From UBA8828 sp964510855 (GTDB lineage Bacteria; Verrucomicrobiota; Verrucomicrobiia; Opitutales; UBA953), in the NCBI GenBank assembly GCA_964510855.1, contig CAZEDB010000001.1:62001-126000 (forward strand): a DNA stretch of 64,000 bases. The letters are read 5' to 3'. Below are positions 25,708-33,570 of this stretch, piece by piece. Under the pieces are notes generated by a model. The model was not told where the DNA came from. It did no database searches and worked only from the letters and a program-made list of their open reading frames with translations. A program made the position numbers and the translations under genes. How positions within the stretch are numbered: the first letter of the stretch is position 1; every line of letters starts with the position of its first letter.

Positions 25708-26760
25708 ATGGAAGCAGGGGGCGCAGGCGCAAACTTTCGTACCGACCGTAAGCCGGCGGTGGCAATTGGTACTAAACTACGGGCTTACCTAGCGCGTGAA
25801 GGGCGGGATGTTCCCCTGCCAGTAACTTACGCGCGTCTCCGTCAATTTTCTCAGGCGGTCCCTTTATTAGAGCGCGACGGCACTGACTCTCTTTGGGAGA
25901 CGGTGGCCTACCGCCAAGAAGATATGGCAAGTCTGTCCGAGGGCTTACTTAAAACCTACGCGCTCTTACGCGGCGAAGGCTCCATGCAGGTCTTCCGCCA
26001 CGTTTTCGTCGACCGGATTGATTATTGTGCCTTCGGTAATTCCCAACCGTTTCGTATTCGTATCGTAAACGCTTATAATGAAAATCATGACTACTTTTAT
26101 GTAAAAGTAGGGGATGCTTCTCGAATTGCTGGGCTAGAGTTAGAACACCTGCTCTCACCCAACCGGATGCACTACTTAACCGAGGCGGATACCTTGGTCG
26201 AAGAGCATGTAACGGGGATTCCGGGCGATCACTTTGCTGCGAAATGGCTTAATGGTGATAGTCACCACCCCGTGCGTCTGGCTAAAGAACTGATTAAATT
26301 TGAAGAGCGCTGTCTAGTTCGACTGCTGGGTGACATGCGGGCCTATAACTTTGTCGTCGCAGTAACACCTGACTTTGATGCCACCTCGATTCGGGTGCGG
26401 GCGATGGATTTTGACCAGCAATCGTACAACGGCCGGCTCATGTTTTATCTCCCTGGCTCTTTTAAAGAGAACCGACCTTATGTCGAACTCTGTGCGCGGC
26501 ATATTAATGCTGCCACTGCGGCCCAGTATCGCCGCGAGGAACAAGCCTTAATCCATCGTCGTCACTTAGCGGCCCCCGATCGTCTCCGCGATTTACTCGA
26601 TGCCCTACGGGAAACCCCTTTGTCGACACCCGAGCGGGTAACTGAGCTCGCGCAGGGTCTTGTCGAGCATTATCGAGATGATGATTTTAAAACTGCCCGA
26701 GATATGCCCGACTTAATCGGCATAAGCCTCGAACGCCTCGGTCGTATCTTAAGAAATTAG
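25708..26760 (+). CDS. Cryptic protein-kinase-like fold protein
   Basis: This 350-residue protein has no obvious close family. It shows a spaced set of residues like a protein-kinase-like fold: YVKVGD (Lys123), AGLELEH (Glu134/136), LVEEHVTGIPGD as a hinge-like segment (about 163-174), GDMRAYN (Asp199, Asn204) as a catalytic loop, and RAMDFDQ (Asp224) as the DFG-like metal site. No classical glycine loop is clear. It could phosphorylate a small molecule or protein, or be a pseudokinase. It starts 1 bp after the Nudix gene and lies 59 bp before purF. The kinase call is an inference from motif order. Confidence 0.5.
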   Translation: MEAGGAGANFRTDRKPAVAIGTKLRAYLAREGRDVPLPVTYARLRQFSQAVPLLERDGTDSLWETVAYRQEDMASLSEGLLKTYALLRGEGSMQVFRHVFVDRIDYCAFGNSQPFRIRIVNAYNENHDYFYVKVGDASRIAGLELEHLLSPNRMHYLTEADTLVEEHVTGIPGDHFAAKWLNGDSHHPVRLAKELIKFEERCLVRLLGDMRAYNFVVAVTPDFDATSIRVRAMDFDQQSYNGRLMFYLPGSFKENRPYVELCARHINAATAAQYRREEQALIHRRHLAAPDRLRDLLDALRETPLSTPERVTELAQGLVEHYRDDDFKTARDMPDLIGISLERLGRILRN

Positions 26761-26819
26761 ATTTTTTTAGTCCACGCTGGACAGATACTCCAACCCTTGG
26801 GCAAGATGGGTTTCTGCCT

Positions 26820-28733
26820 ATGAGCGACTCCCTCCGGCACGAATGTGGTATCGCCCTCGTTCGTCTTCTTAAACCCCTCGGGTGGTATGAGCAGCGTCAC
26901 GGCTCACCCTTACATGGCTTCAATCAATTGTTTCTTCTCATGGAGAAACAACATAACCGGGGGCAAGATGGGGCTGGCATTGGCTGCATTAAAATTGGGG
27001 CCCCCGATGGCGAAGCCTTTCTCTTTCGCGACCGTGAAGTAGGACCCCAAGGTTTAACGCAAATCTACGCACGCCAACTACGGGAATATAATGCAGCGGT
27101 ACGCGACGGTCGCATTGTGCCTGAAATCGGTGAGTCGGTAAGTCGCCACTTTGATTACGGCGGTGAACTACTCTTAGGTCACTTAAGGTATGCAACCTCA
27201 GGCGCGGCTGATGCTTCCGCCTGCCACCCATACGCCCGCAAATCGATATGGCCAACGCGAAACCTCTTACTTGCGGGTAACTTTAATCTAACCAATACCG
27301 AGGCCCTGAATCGCACCTTGGGCGCACGCGGCGCTCACGTCATTCACTCTACTGATACCCAGTCTATCTTAGAAGAAATTGGTTTCTGGCTCGATGAAGA
27401 ACATGACCGCCTCTTCCTCTTGCACCGTAATGCTGGCTTAGATGGACAAAAGTTACAGGCCGCTATTTCTCGCGACTTAGATATCGGCCGTGTTTTACGT
27501 CACGCTTCTAAGGAGTGGGATGGGGGTTATGCGTTAATGGGTGCGGTAGGTAATGGTGATGCCTTTGTCTTGCGCGATCCCAATGGTATTCGTCCGTGCT
27601 GGTGGGCGGCTACAGAGGAAAGCGTGGCGGTTGCTTCCGAGCGCGCCGCCCTGATGACAATTGTAGGTTCTAACATTGCAGGCGTCCAAGAACTCGAGCC
27701 GGGCTCGGCTCTCATCATCAAGGCGGATGGTACTTACCGAGTGGAACGTATTTTGCCTGCTGGGATTAAAACTCATTGTTCATTTGAACGTATCTATTTC
27801 TCGCGCGGTAATGACCCTGAAATTTACCAAGAGCGCAAAGCCTTGGGAGCCGCCCTAGCTGAGCCCATCTTAGAAGCCATTGGGGGTGATCTCTCGCGCA
27901 CCGTCTTTTCTTATATCCCTAACACCGCGGAAATCGCTTGGTATGGCTTGATGCAAGAACTTCGTCAGCGCCGCCGAGCTGAAGTTCATCGCGACATTTT
28001 ATCGGCTCAAAAAGAAGGCCGACTCGATGCTGCCCTACTTGATCACCTGATTATGGACAACTGGCCACGAGGGGAAAAGGTGGCACATAAAGATGTTAAG
28101 CTTCGTACCTTTATTTCCCAAGAAAAGAGCCGGGTACAAATGGCCTCACACGTCTATGATATCTCTCATGGTACGATTGTAGAAGGCGACACCTTGGTTT
28201 GTGTTGATGACTCGATTGTCCGAGGCACCACCCTGCGACAATCCATCTTGGGCATTTTAGCCCGTCCTAACCCGAAGCAAATTGTGATTGCTTCCACCGC
28301 CCCGCAAATTCGCTACCCAGATTGCTACGGGATTGATATGTCGGAAATGGGTAAGTTCCTCGCTTTTCAAGCTGCGGTAGCTCTCTGCCAGGACACTGGG
28401 CGGAAAGAACTTCTCCGAGATATTTATGAATCCTGTGTAGCGCAGGCACAACGACCTGCAGCGGAAATGGAAAACCATGTGCGTCGTCTTTACGCAGCTT
28501 TCGACGACCACCAACTCGCAGCTAAGGCAGCCGAACTGGTCTACCCTGTGCGCACCGGCTGGAAGGGACAGCTACGTCTTATCTTCCAAACTATTCCTGA
28601 TCTTCATAAAGCTCTACCAAACAGTAAGGGTGATTGGTACTTTACGGGTAACTACCCTACCCCAGGGGGTTTGGCGGTATTGAACCGCTCGTATATCAAC
28701 TATTGGGAGAAGCGTGAAGGTCGCTCCTACTAG
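26820..28733 (+). CDS. purF: Amidophosphoribosyltransferase, long Bacteroidota-type
   Basis: This 637-residue enzyme makes 5-phosphoribosylamine from PRPP and glutamine, the first purine step. The N-terminal class II amidotransferase domain has catalytic Cys9 (HECGIALV), LMEKQHNRGQDGAG and GHLRYATSG. The C-terminal phosphoribosyltransferase has the PRPP loop LVCVDDSIVRGTTLR. It is about 150 residues longer than E. coli PurF, with a C-terminal extension and insertions of the kind seen in Bacteroidota and some PVC proteins. No iron-sulfur cysteines are evident. It is convergent with the NamZ-like gene. Confidence 0.9.
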   Translation: MSDSLRHECGIALVRLLKPLGWYEQRHGSPLHGFNQLFLLMEKQHNRGQDGAGIGCIKIGAPDGEAFLFRDREVGPQGLTQIYARQLREYNAAVRDGRIVPEIGESVSRHFDYGGELLLGHLRYATSGAADASACHPYARKSIWPTRNLLLAGNFNLTNTEALNRTLGARGAHVIHSTDTQSILEEIGFWLDEEHDRLFLLHRNAGLDGQKLQAAISRDLDIGRVLRHASKEWDGGYALMGAVGNGDAFVLRDPNGIRPCWWAATEESVAVASERAALMTIVGSNIAGVQELEPGSALIIKADGTYRVERILPAGIKTHCSFERIYFSRGNDPEIYQERKALGAALAEPILEAIGGDLSRTVFSYIPNTAEIAWYGLMQELRQRRRAEVHRDILSAQKEGRLDAALLDHLIMDNWPRGEKVAHKDVKLRTFISQEKSRVQMASHVYDISHGTIVEGDTLVCVDDSIVRGTTLRQSILGILARPNPKQIVIASTAPQIRYPDCYGIDMSEMGKFLAFQAAVALCQDTGRKELLRDIYESCVAQAQRPAAEMENHVRRLYAAFDDHQLAAKAAELVYPVRTGWKGQLRLIFQTIPDLHKALPNSKGDWYFTGNYPTPGGLAVLNRSYINYWEKREGRSY

Positions 28734-28738
28734 TTAAT

Positions 28739-29998
28739 CTAGCGGTAAAGTCTAAAGGGGCTACTGACTGCGCGCCAGGCGGCGTGTTCGCTTGCCCAGG
28801 AACTAATCATGCCTTCGACATCTGTACGGGCACCATCACGACGGAACTGTTCGAAGTCCGCCTCCCGTCCCCAATGTTTAATAAATAAATCTCGTTCGTT
28901 TTTAGTGGCCTTAGGAAAAGGGTTACCTCCCCACACACAGGCCTGGCGTAACATGTAAGCTGAAAGGGCGCACGGCTGACAACGGTTCCAGTCCGTTATG
29001 GTAGTATAAACGCCCGAGGTTCCGTCCGCCATAACGCGGGGTTCAAGTTTAAGGCCGGGAATCTTCTTACCAAAAGCGGCGACAATTTCTTCGGCGCGAC
29101 GTTTCGGATATGAAACAAAACGGAAGGGAAGTTCGCCCCCTTTATGACCATGGCGGAAGTCCCCTAATTGGCAGCCTAATCCAGTCATGGCGTATCCTAC
29201 AGCAGCCTGAGGGGTGGGAATGCGGGGCGAGGTCGGATGCCAACGTAAACCGGTTTGAATCCAGGTTTGGTCACGCGTCCAGCCCTGCATCGGCATCACC
29301 TGCAAGACCCCGCGCCGCCGCTCGGTTTCGCTTAATTCTAATACTCCCGGGGTCGCTACTGCCCAGCGGGCGATTTCGCCGATGGTTAGGGCGTGGACAT
29401 ATGGCATGGTATAAGCCCCTACATAACTTTTCCATTTAGGATCGAGGCCGGGACCATCGATTTTTTCTCCGCCTAAGGGATTAGGACGGTCGAGTACGAG
29501 GACGCGAATGGGGCGGGGTGCCTTAAAGCACGCCTCAATCACATAGCGCATACAGCTAATGTAGGTATAACTCCGGGCACCGATATCTTGCATATCAATC
29601 ACCATCACATCGATGCCTTCTAACATTTCTTGGGTGGGTCGGCGCGTCGCCCCATAAAGCGAATAAGCAGGGAGACCGCTTCGTGCGTCACGTCCGTGAC
29701 CCACTTTAACATCGGCGGGAGCTTGACCATCAAAACCGTGCTCAGGCCCGAAAAGCTTAATGAGACGAACCCCGGGGGCGCGGGCTAAAACATCTACCGT
29801 GCGCCTACCATCTGAAGTAAGCCCTGCGGGGTGGGTTACTAAACCACAACGCACACCTTTTAAATCCGAGAATCCTCGGGCTTCGAGGCCATCAATGCCT
29901 AAACGCACGCGGGGTCTTTCTGCAGCTGATACGCATGCGGGCATGCTGGCAACGAGTGCAATCCACCCTGCTTGTGTGAGAAAATCGCGGCGGCGCAT
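28739..29998 (-). CDS. NamZ/DUF1343 family, Tat-exported
   Basis: This protein of about 419 residues belongs to DUF1343, whose studied member NamZ is an exo-beta-N-acetylmuramidase acting on peptidoglycan fragments. It shows VRCGLVTHPAGLTSDGRRT, KLFGPEHGFDG, DVMVIDMQDIGARSYTYI, VLDRPNPLGG and GYAMTGLG. The ATG at 29998 is chosen because it gives a twin-arginine signal (MRRRDFLTQAGWIALVASMPACVSA region, cleavage after the hydrophobic stretch). The open frame reaches 30409 but would overlap purN. Periplasmic location and a role in cell-wall recycling are likely. Confidence 0.85.
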   Translation of the reverse strand: MRRRDFLTQAGWIALVASMPACVSAAERPRVRLGIDGLEARGFSDLKGVRCGLVTHPAGLTSDGRRTVDVLARAPGVRLIKLFGPEHGFDGQAPADVKVGHGRDARSGLPAYSLYGATRRPTQEMLEGIDVMVIDMQDIGARSYTYISCMRYVIEACFKAPRPIRVLVLDRPNPLGGEKIDGPGLDPKWKSYVGAYTMPYVHALTIGEIARWAVATPGVLELSETERRRGVLQVMPMQGWTRDQTWIQTGLRWHPTSPRIPTPQAAVGYAMTGLGCQLGDFRHGHKGGELPFRFVSYPKRRAEEIVAAFGKKIPGLKLEPRVMADGTSGVYTTITDWNRCQPCALSAYMLRQACVWGGNPFPKATKNERDLFIKHWGREADFEQFRRDGARTDVEGMISSWASEHAAWRAVSSPFRLYR

Positions 29999-30089
29999 GA
30001 GCCCAAACTTTGGCACCCGTTTGGCAGAGGGCGAGCCGAACTGCATTCCCGCTTGAAGGAATCTAGCAATCACGGCAGGTTGCTTGCTC

Positions 30090-30671
30090 ATGCGTGTTGC
30101 CCTACTAGGTTCGGGTCGCGGCTCAAATGCTGCTGCGGTTCTCCGTGCCGCGGCTACAGGTAACCTTGGTCGGGCGAACGTGGTTGGTATTTGGTGTGAT
30201 ATTCCAGATGCAGGCATCCTTGATCTTGGACCCCAGTTTAACATCCCAGCTGTTTTCCTAGATCCTGGACCCTTCCGAACCAAGTTTTCCCCTGAGCGGG
30301 AAATGGCCTGGGCGCAGGCTCTCAAGGCAGCAAACGTCGACCTGGTCGTGTTGGCGGGGTTTATGCGCGTCATTAAGGCGCCTTTGTTAAATGCCTTTCC
30401 GGGCCGCATCCTTAATCTTCACCCCAGTCTTCTACCCGCCTTCCCAGGATTAGATGGAATTGGTCAAACCTGGCGCGCGGGAGTTCCAGAAGGGGGATGT
30501 ACCGTACATTGGGTTACCGCTGAATTAGATGCGGGTGCTCCCTTGGGTCAAAAACGCGTGGCACGACTTCCTTCCGACACCGAAGCATCTTTTGCCGCCC
30601 GGGTACATGAAGCTGAACATCAGCTCTTGCCCGCGGTTATCGCCCAACTGAGTCAGCAGCCCCTACCATGA
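30090..30671 (+). CDS. purN: Phosphoribosylglycinamide formyltransferase
   Basis: This 193-residue enzyme transfers a formyl group from 10-formyltetrahydrofolate to GAR in purine synthesis. It has LLGSGRGSNAAAVL at the N-terminus and LNLHPSLLPAFPGLDGI with the catalytic His, followed by TVHWVTAELDAGAPLGQ with the catalytic Asp. The catalytic Asn of the family lies at LNLHPS. The ATG at 30090 is preferred over an upstream TTG. Its stop overlaps the prmA start (ATGA). It is divergent from the NamZ-like gene. Confidence 0.94.
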   Translation: MRVALLGSGRGSNAAAVLRAAATGNLGRANVVGIWCDIPDAGILDLGPQFNIPAVFLDPGPFRTKFSPEREMAWAQALKAANVDLVVLAGFMRVIKAPLLNAFPGRILNLHPSLLPAFPGLDGIGQTWRAGVPEGGCTVHWVTAELDAGAPLGQKRVARLPSDTEASFAARVHEAEHQLLPAVIAQLSQQPLP

Positions 30672-31558
30672 TTGAACTTCGCCAAGAAATTGCGGCTGAA
30701 CTTACCCAACCTTTAGAAGACTGGTTTTGTGGTTTAGTGCGGTCGCCTTGGATGCTTTATCATGAGGGACCAGGGAAGCCGCATTATGTCATGGGCTACT
30801 TTGAAACTGAAGCCGAGGCGGTGGCGGGCTGGAAGGCGCTGCGGCAGGCTTTTAAACGCCTCCCTGAGCCCTGCCCTCTGGGCATTCTTCCTGACCGAGA
30901 TTGGCAAGAAGCTTATAAGGAACACCTGCGCCCTTGGCATCACGGTAATTTACACTGGGTTCCCGTTTGGATGCGCGACAGCTACCCCTTACCTGCTGGA
31001 GCTAAAGTGGTTTGGTTTGATGCCGGGCTAGCTTTTGGTACCGGGGATCACCCCACCACGCGCTTATGTGGGATTCGTTTACTCGATTACTTAGAGGGGC
31101 GTGATGCGTCTACGGTTCGTGTGACCGACGCAGGTTGTGGCTCGGGCATCTTAGCTTTATCAGCCAGCCTGCTGGGTTGTAAGGAGGTTGCTGCCTTTGA
31201 TCGCGATCCCGAAGCGGTGCGGGTATCTGCTGCTAATCGTAGCGATAATGGTTTAGCTGAATCCGCCGTACGTCTTACCCACGCTGGATTAGAAGATGGG
31301 CTGCGGTGGGCAGGGCCTGCTGATGTTGTCTTAGCCAATATCATTAGTGATGTGCTTTTAATTTATGCCGATAATCTAATTTCGGCCGTAAAGCCCGGCG
31401 GTGTACTCGCCTTAAGTGGTATCTTGGCCGGAGAACAAGCCCGGGTAAGTGAGCACTTTTCGCAACGCGCACAAGTCGCTTGGGGCTCGGTTCATACTGA
31501 GGGTCGAACCTTAGGTGAGTGGTCCGATGTCGCTCTTTTTAGACCCGCTTCTTTATGA
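30668..31558 (+). CDS. prmA: Ribosomal protein L11 methyltransferase
   Basis: This 296-residue protein has the PrmA signature: WFDAGLAFGTGDHPTTRLC, then the SAM-binding VTDAGCGSGILALSASLLG, AFDRDPEAVRVSAANRSDN and DVVLANIISDVLL. It methylates ribosomal protein L11. The N-terminal L11-binding domain is poorly conserved, as usual. ATGA overlaps join it to purN before and the small membrane protein after, making a three-gene coupled run. Confidence 0.92.
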   Translation: MIELRQEIAAELTQPLEDWFCGLVRSPWMLYHEGPGKPHYVMGYFETEAEAVAGWKALRQAFKRLPEPCPLGILPDRDWQEAYKEHLRPWHHGNLHWVPVWMRDSYPLPAGAKVVWFDAGLAFGTGDHPTTRLCGIRLLDYLEGRDASTVRVTDAGCGSGILALSASLLGCKEVAAFDRDPEAVRVSAANRSDNGLAESAVRLTHAGLEDGLRWAGPADVVLANIISDVLLIYADNLISAVKPGGVLALSGILAGEQARVSEHFSQRAQVAWGSVHTEGRTLGEWSDVALFRPASL

Positions 31559-31989
31559 CTACCCTTCCTATCCTTCCTGCGGGCTTACGCTATGCGCGTA
31601 TCCTCGGCCTAATGTTTGGGGCGTTTCTTATCTTTAATGGTCTGCGTGATTTGCTAGGAATCTACCCGCGCTGGGATCCAGCAACCGTAACCTGGCCCAA
31701 GGCTTTAACCGCAGCTTCTTACTTCCATATCTTTTGTGGGTTGTTGCTGCTCTTACCTTGGCCACGCCTTATGCACAGCCAGCGCTGGGCTTGGTGGTTG
31801 GGTTTACTCGCGTTCATGGCCGTGGCTTTCTCATTTATGATGATTAGTGAGGTGATGGCTAAAAACTACCTAGCTAATAACAAAGGCATGAAAGCAAAGC
31901 CCCCGGTCTTTCAGGCCATTCTGCTTTTTATGATGATGGCCCAGCCGCCGGTTGCCTGGTTCTTCCGCCGACCTGATACGCTCGACTGA
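31555..31989 (+). CDS. Small four-helix membrane protein, unknown
   Basis: This 144-residue protein has about four membrane helices (near 14-30, 54-70, 80-98 and 120-137), with conserved-looking polar spots between them. No family motif is recognised. It overlaps prmA by ATGA, so it is translated with purN and prmA. It ends base-to-base with the convergent purK stop. A general membrane role is all that can be said. Confidence 0.6.
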   Translation: MTTLPILPAGLRYARILGLMFGAFLIFNGLRDLLGIYPRWDPATVTWPKALTAASYFHIFCGLLLLLPWPRLMHSQRWAWWLGLLAFMAVAFSFMMISEVMAKNYLANNKGMKAKPPVFQAILLFMMMAQPPVAWFFRRPDTLD

Positions 31990-33129
31990 TTAAGCGCTCA
32001 GGGCAGCGTGGAGCGACTCGGCTTGCTGCCTGGCGACCTCGCGCGTGGAAGCAACGACGGTGATGTGTCCCATCTTACGACCAGGAGCGGGTTTACCTTT
32101 GCCGTAGAGGTGTAGGTGCGCTCCGGGCACACGCTCGACAAGGGCCCAATTCGGCTCCTGGCCATTTTTCCATAAATCACCCAAGAGATTTACCATCGCG
32201 GCGGGTTGTTTTAGTTTAGTGCTAGCTAACTCAAGCCCACAAACCGCCCGAATGTGTTGCTCAAACTGACTTGTAACATGGGCATCTAAGGTTTGGTGGC
32301 CGCTATTGTGCGGGCGCGGGGCGAGTTCATTGATGATGAGTTGTGAACCGCAAACAAACATCTCCACACCAAGTAAGCCTACGTAATCAAGCTTCTCGGC
32401 GACGGTTTGCGCAAGCGTCTGGGCTTGGGTCATTAACGCTGGACTTAGTGTGGCTGGAGAAATCGATAAATGGAGAATGTGGTTACGGTGAATATTTTCT
32501 GCGGGTTCGAAGGTCATCATCTTCCCCTCTGCTGTGCGCGCAACGAGTACAGAAATTTCACGATCAAAACTTAACCACGACTCGACCACCGCCGCCTCTA
32601 CCCCAAGATCCTGCCACACTTTTTCTAAGTCGGTTGACGCGGAAGGTATTTTTATCTGCCCCTTACCATCATAACCAAAGGCGGCGGTTTTAAGCACACA
32701 AGGAAAGCCGATATTTTGTGCCGCCCTTTTAAAAGCTGCTAAGCTCTCCACGACCTCAAACGGGGCGCACGGCAACCCAACTTTTTTAAGAAAATCTTTT
32801 TCGTGACGGCGGTTCTGACAAATTTTTAAAACTGTGGCCGAAGGATGAGCCGGAATAGTTTGGGCTAACCTTGCAACCGTGGCTGGTGGAATATTTTCAA
32901 ACTCAAGCGTAACTCTTCCTAAACCCACCATAAAGCGCTGAAGGGCTGCGGTATCATCCCATGCTGCGGTTATGTGCTCATCCGCCACCGCAGCGGCACA
33001 GGCTCCTGGGGTTGGATCATAGGTTCTTACCTTATAACCCAATCGTTGAGCTGCCTGGGCACTCATGCGGCCCAATTGGCCGCCCCCAAGAATACCAATC
33101 CAAGAACCGGACGAAAGTGGGGGCTCCAT
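31990..33129 (-). CDS. purK: N5-carboxyaminoimidazole ribonucleotide synthase
   Basis: This 379-residue ATP-grasp enzyme carboxylates AIR with bicarbonate and ATP. It shows IGILGGGQLGRMSAQAAQRLG, YDPTPGACA, FENIPPATV, the ATP-grasp lysine region PCVLKTAAFGYDGKGQ, and the metal site INELAPRPHNSGHQT. It lies 4 bp after purE on the same strand, its pathway partner. Confidence 0.96.
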   Translation of the reverse strand: MEPPLSSGSWIGILGGGQLGRMSAQAAQRLGYKVRTYDPTPGACAAAVADEHITAAWDDTAALQRFMVGLGRVTLEFENIPPATVARLAQTIPAHPSATVLKICQNRRHEKDFLKKVGLPCAPFEVVESLAAFKRAAQNIGFPCVLKTAAFGYDGKGQIKIPSASTDLEKVWQDLGVEAAVVESWLSFDREISVLVARTAEGKMMTFEPAENIHRNHILHLSISPATLSPALMTQAQTLAQTVAEKLDYVGLLGVEMFVCGSQLIINELAPRPHNSGHQTLDAHVTSQFEQHIRAVCGLELASTKLKQPAAMVNLLGDLWKNGQEPNWALVERVPGAHLHLYGKGKPAPGRKMGHITVVASTREVARQQAESLHAALSA

Positions 33130-33133
33130 TAAC

Positions 33134-33523
33134 TTAGCGCTTTTTCTTGGACTTCTTACCCGGATAAGGCTGATCCAACACAGCGCGGGTTTGTTGCTGA
33201 CGAAACGCCTGCAATAACTTGGCTACCTTAGGATTACTTAATGCGACAATAGCTGCCGCTCCAAGCGCGGCATTAATCGCGCCTGACTTACCCACCGCAA
33301 ACGTATGCACGGGAATACCCGCGGGCATTTGTGCAATCGAAAGCAAGGAGTCTAATCCNNNNNNNNNNNNNNNNNNNNNNNNNNNNNNNNNNNNNNNNNN
33401 NNNNNNNNNNNNNNNNNNNNNNNNNNNNNNNNNNNNNNNNNNNNNNNNNNNNNNNNNNGTTTCCCAGTCAGACTGAGAGCCCATAATAACCGCAACAATT
33501 GGCTTAACAGCGGATGACTTCAT
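33134..33523 (-). CDS. purE: N5-CAIR mutase PurE, interrupted by an assembly gap
   Basis: The N-terminus (VAVIMGSQSDWE, with the substrate-binding SQSD loop) and the C-terminus (GLDSLLSIAQMPAGIPVHTFAVGKSGAINA) of PurE flank a run of 100 N. The middle, including the SAHRTP motif and the GAGG loop, is hidden. By comparison with E. coli PurE about 79 residues are missing between the flanks, more than 100 bases can hold. The gene is probably intact in the organism. The start is ATG 33523; an upstream TTG reading is unlikely. purK follows by 4 bp. Confidence 0.92.
   Translation of the reverse strand: MKSSAVKPIVAVIMGSQSDWEXXXXXXXXXXXXXXXXXXXXXXXXXXXXXXXXXXGLDSLLSIAQMPAGIPVHTFAVGKSGAINAALGAAAIVALSNPKVAKLLQAFRQQQTRAVLDQPYPGKKSKKKR
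33359..33458. other. Assembly gap of 100 N
   Basis: Exactly 100 N, the usual placeholder for a scaffold gap of unknown size. It falls inside purE. The flanks stay in frame across 100 N, so the true gap should leave remainder 1 when divided by 3; homology to PurE suggests about 238 bases. Confidence 0.97.
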
Positions 33524-33570
33524 CAACCTATGCTGAAACAAACTAGGGTAATTAGGGAAGCCCGAATCCC

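Noticed and set aside
29999..30409. Long N-terminal extension of the NamZ-like protein
   Set aside because: It is antisense to purN and lies before a clear Tat signal at MRRRDFL, so it is a shadow of purN.
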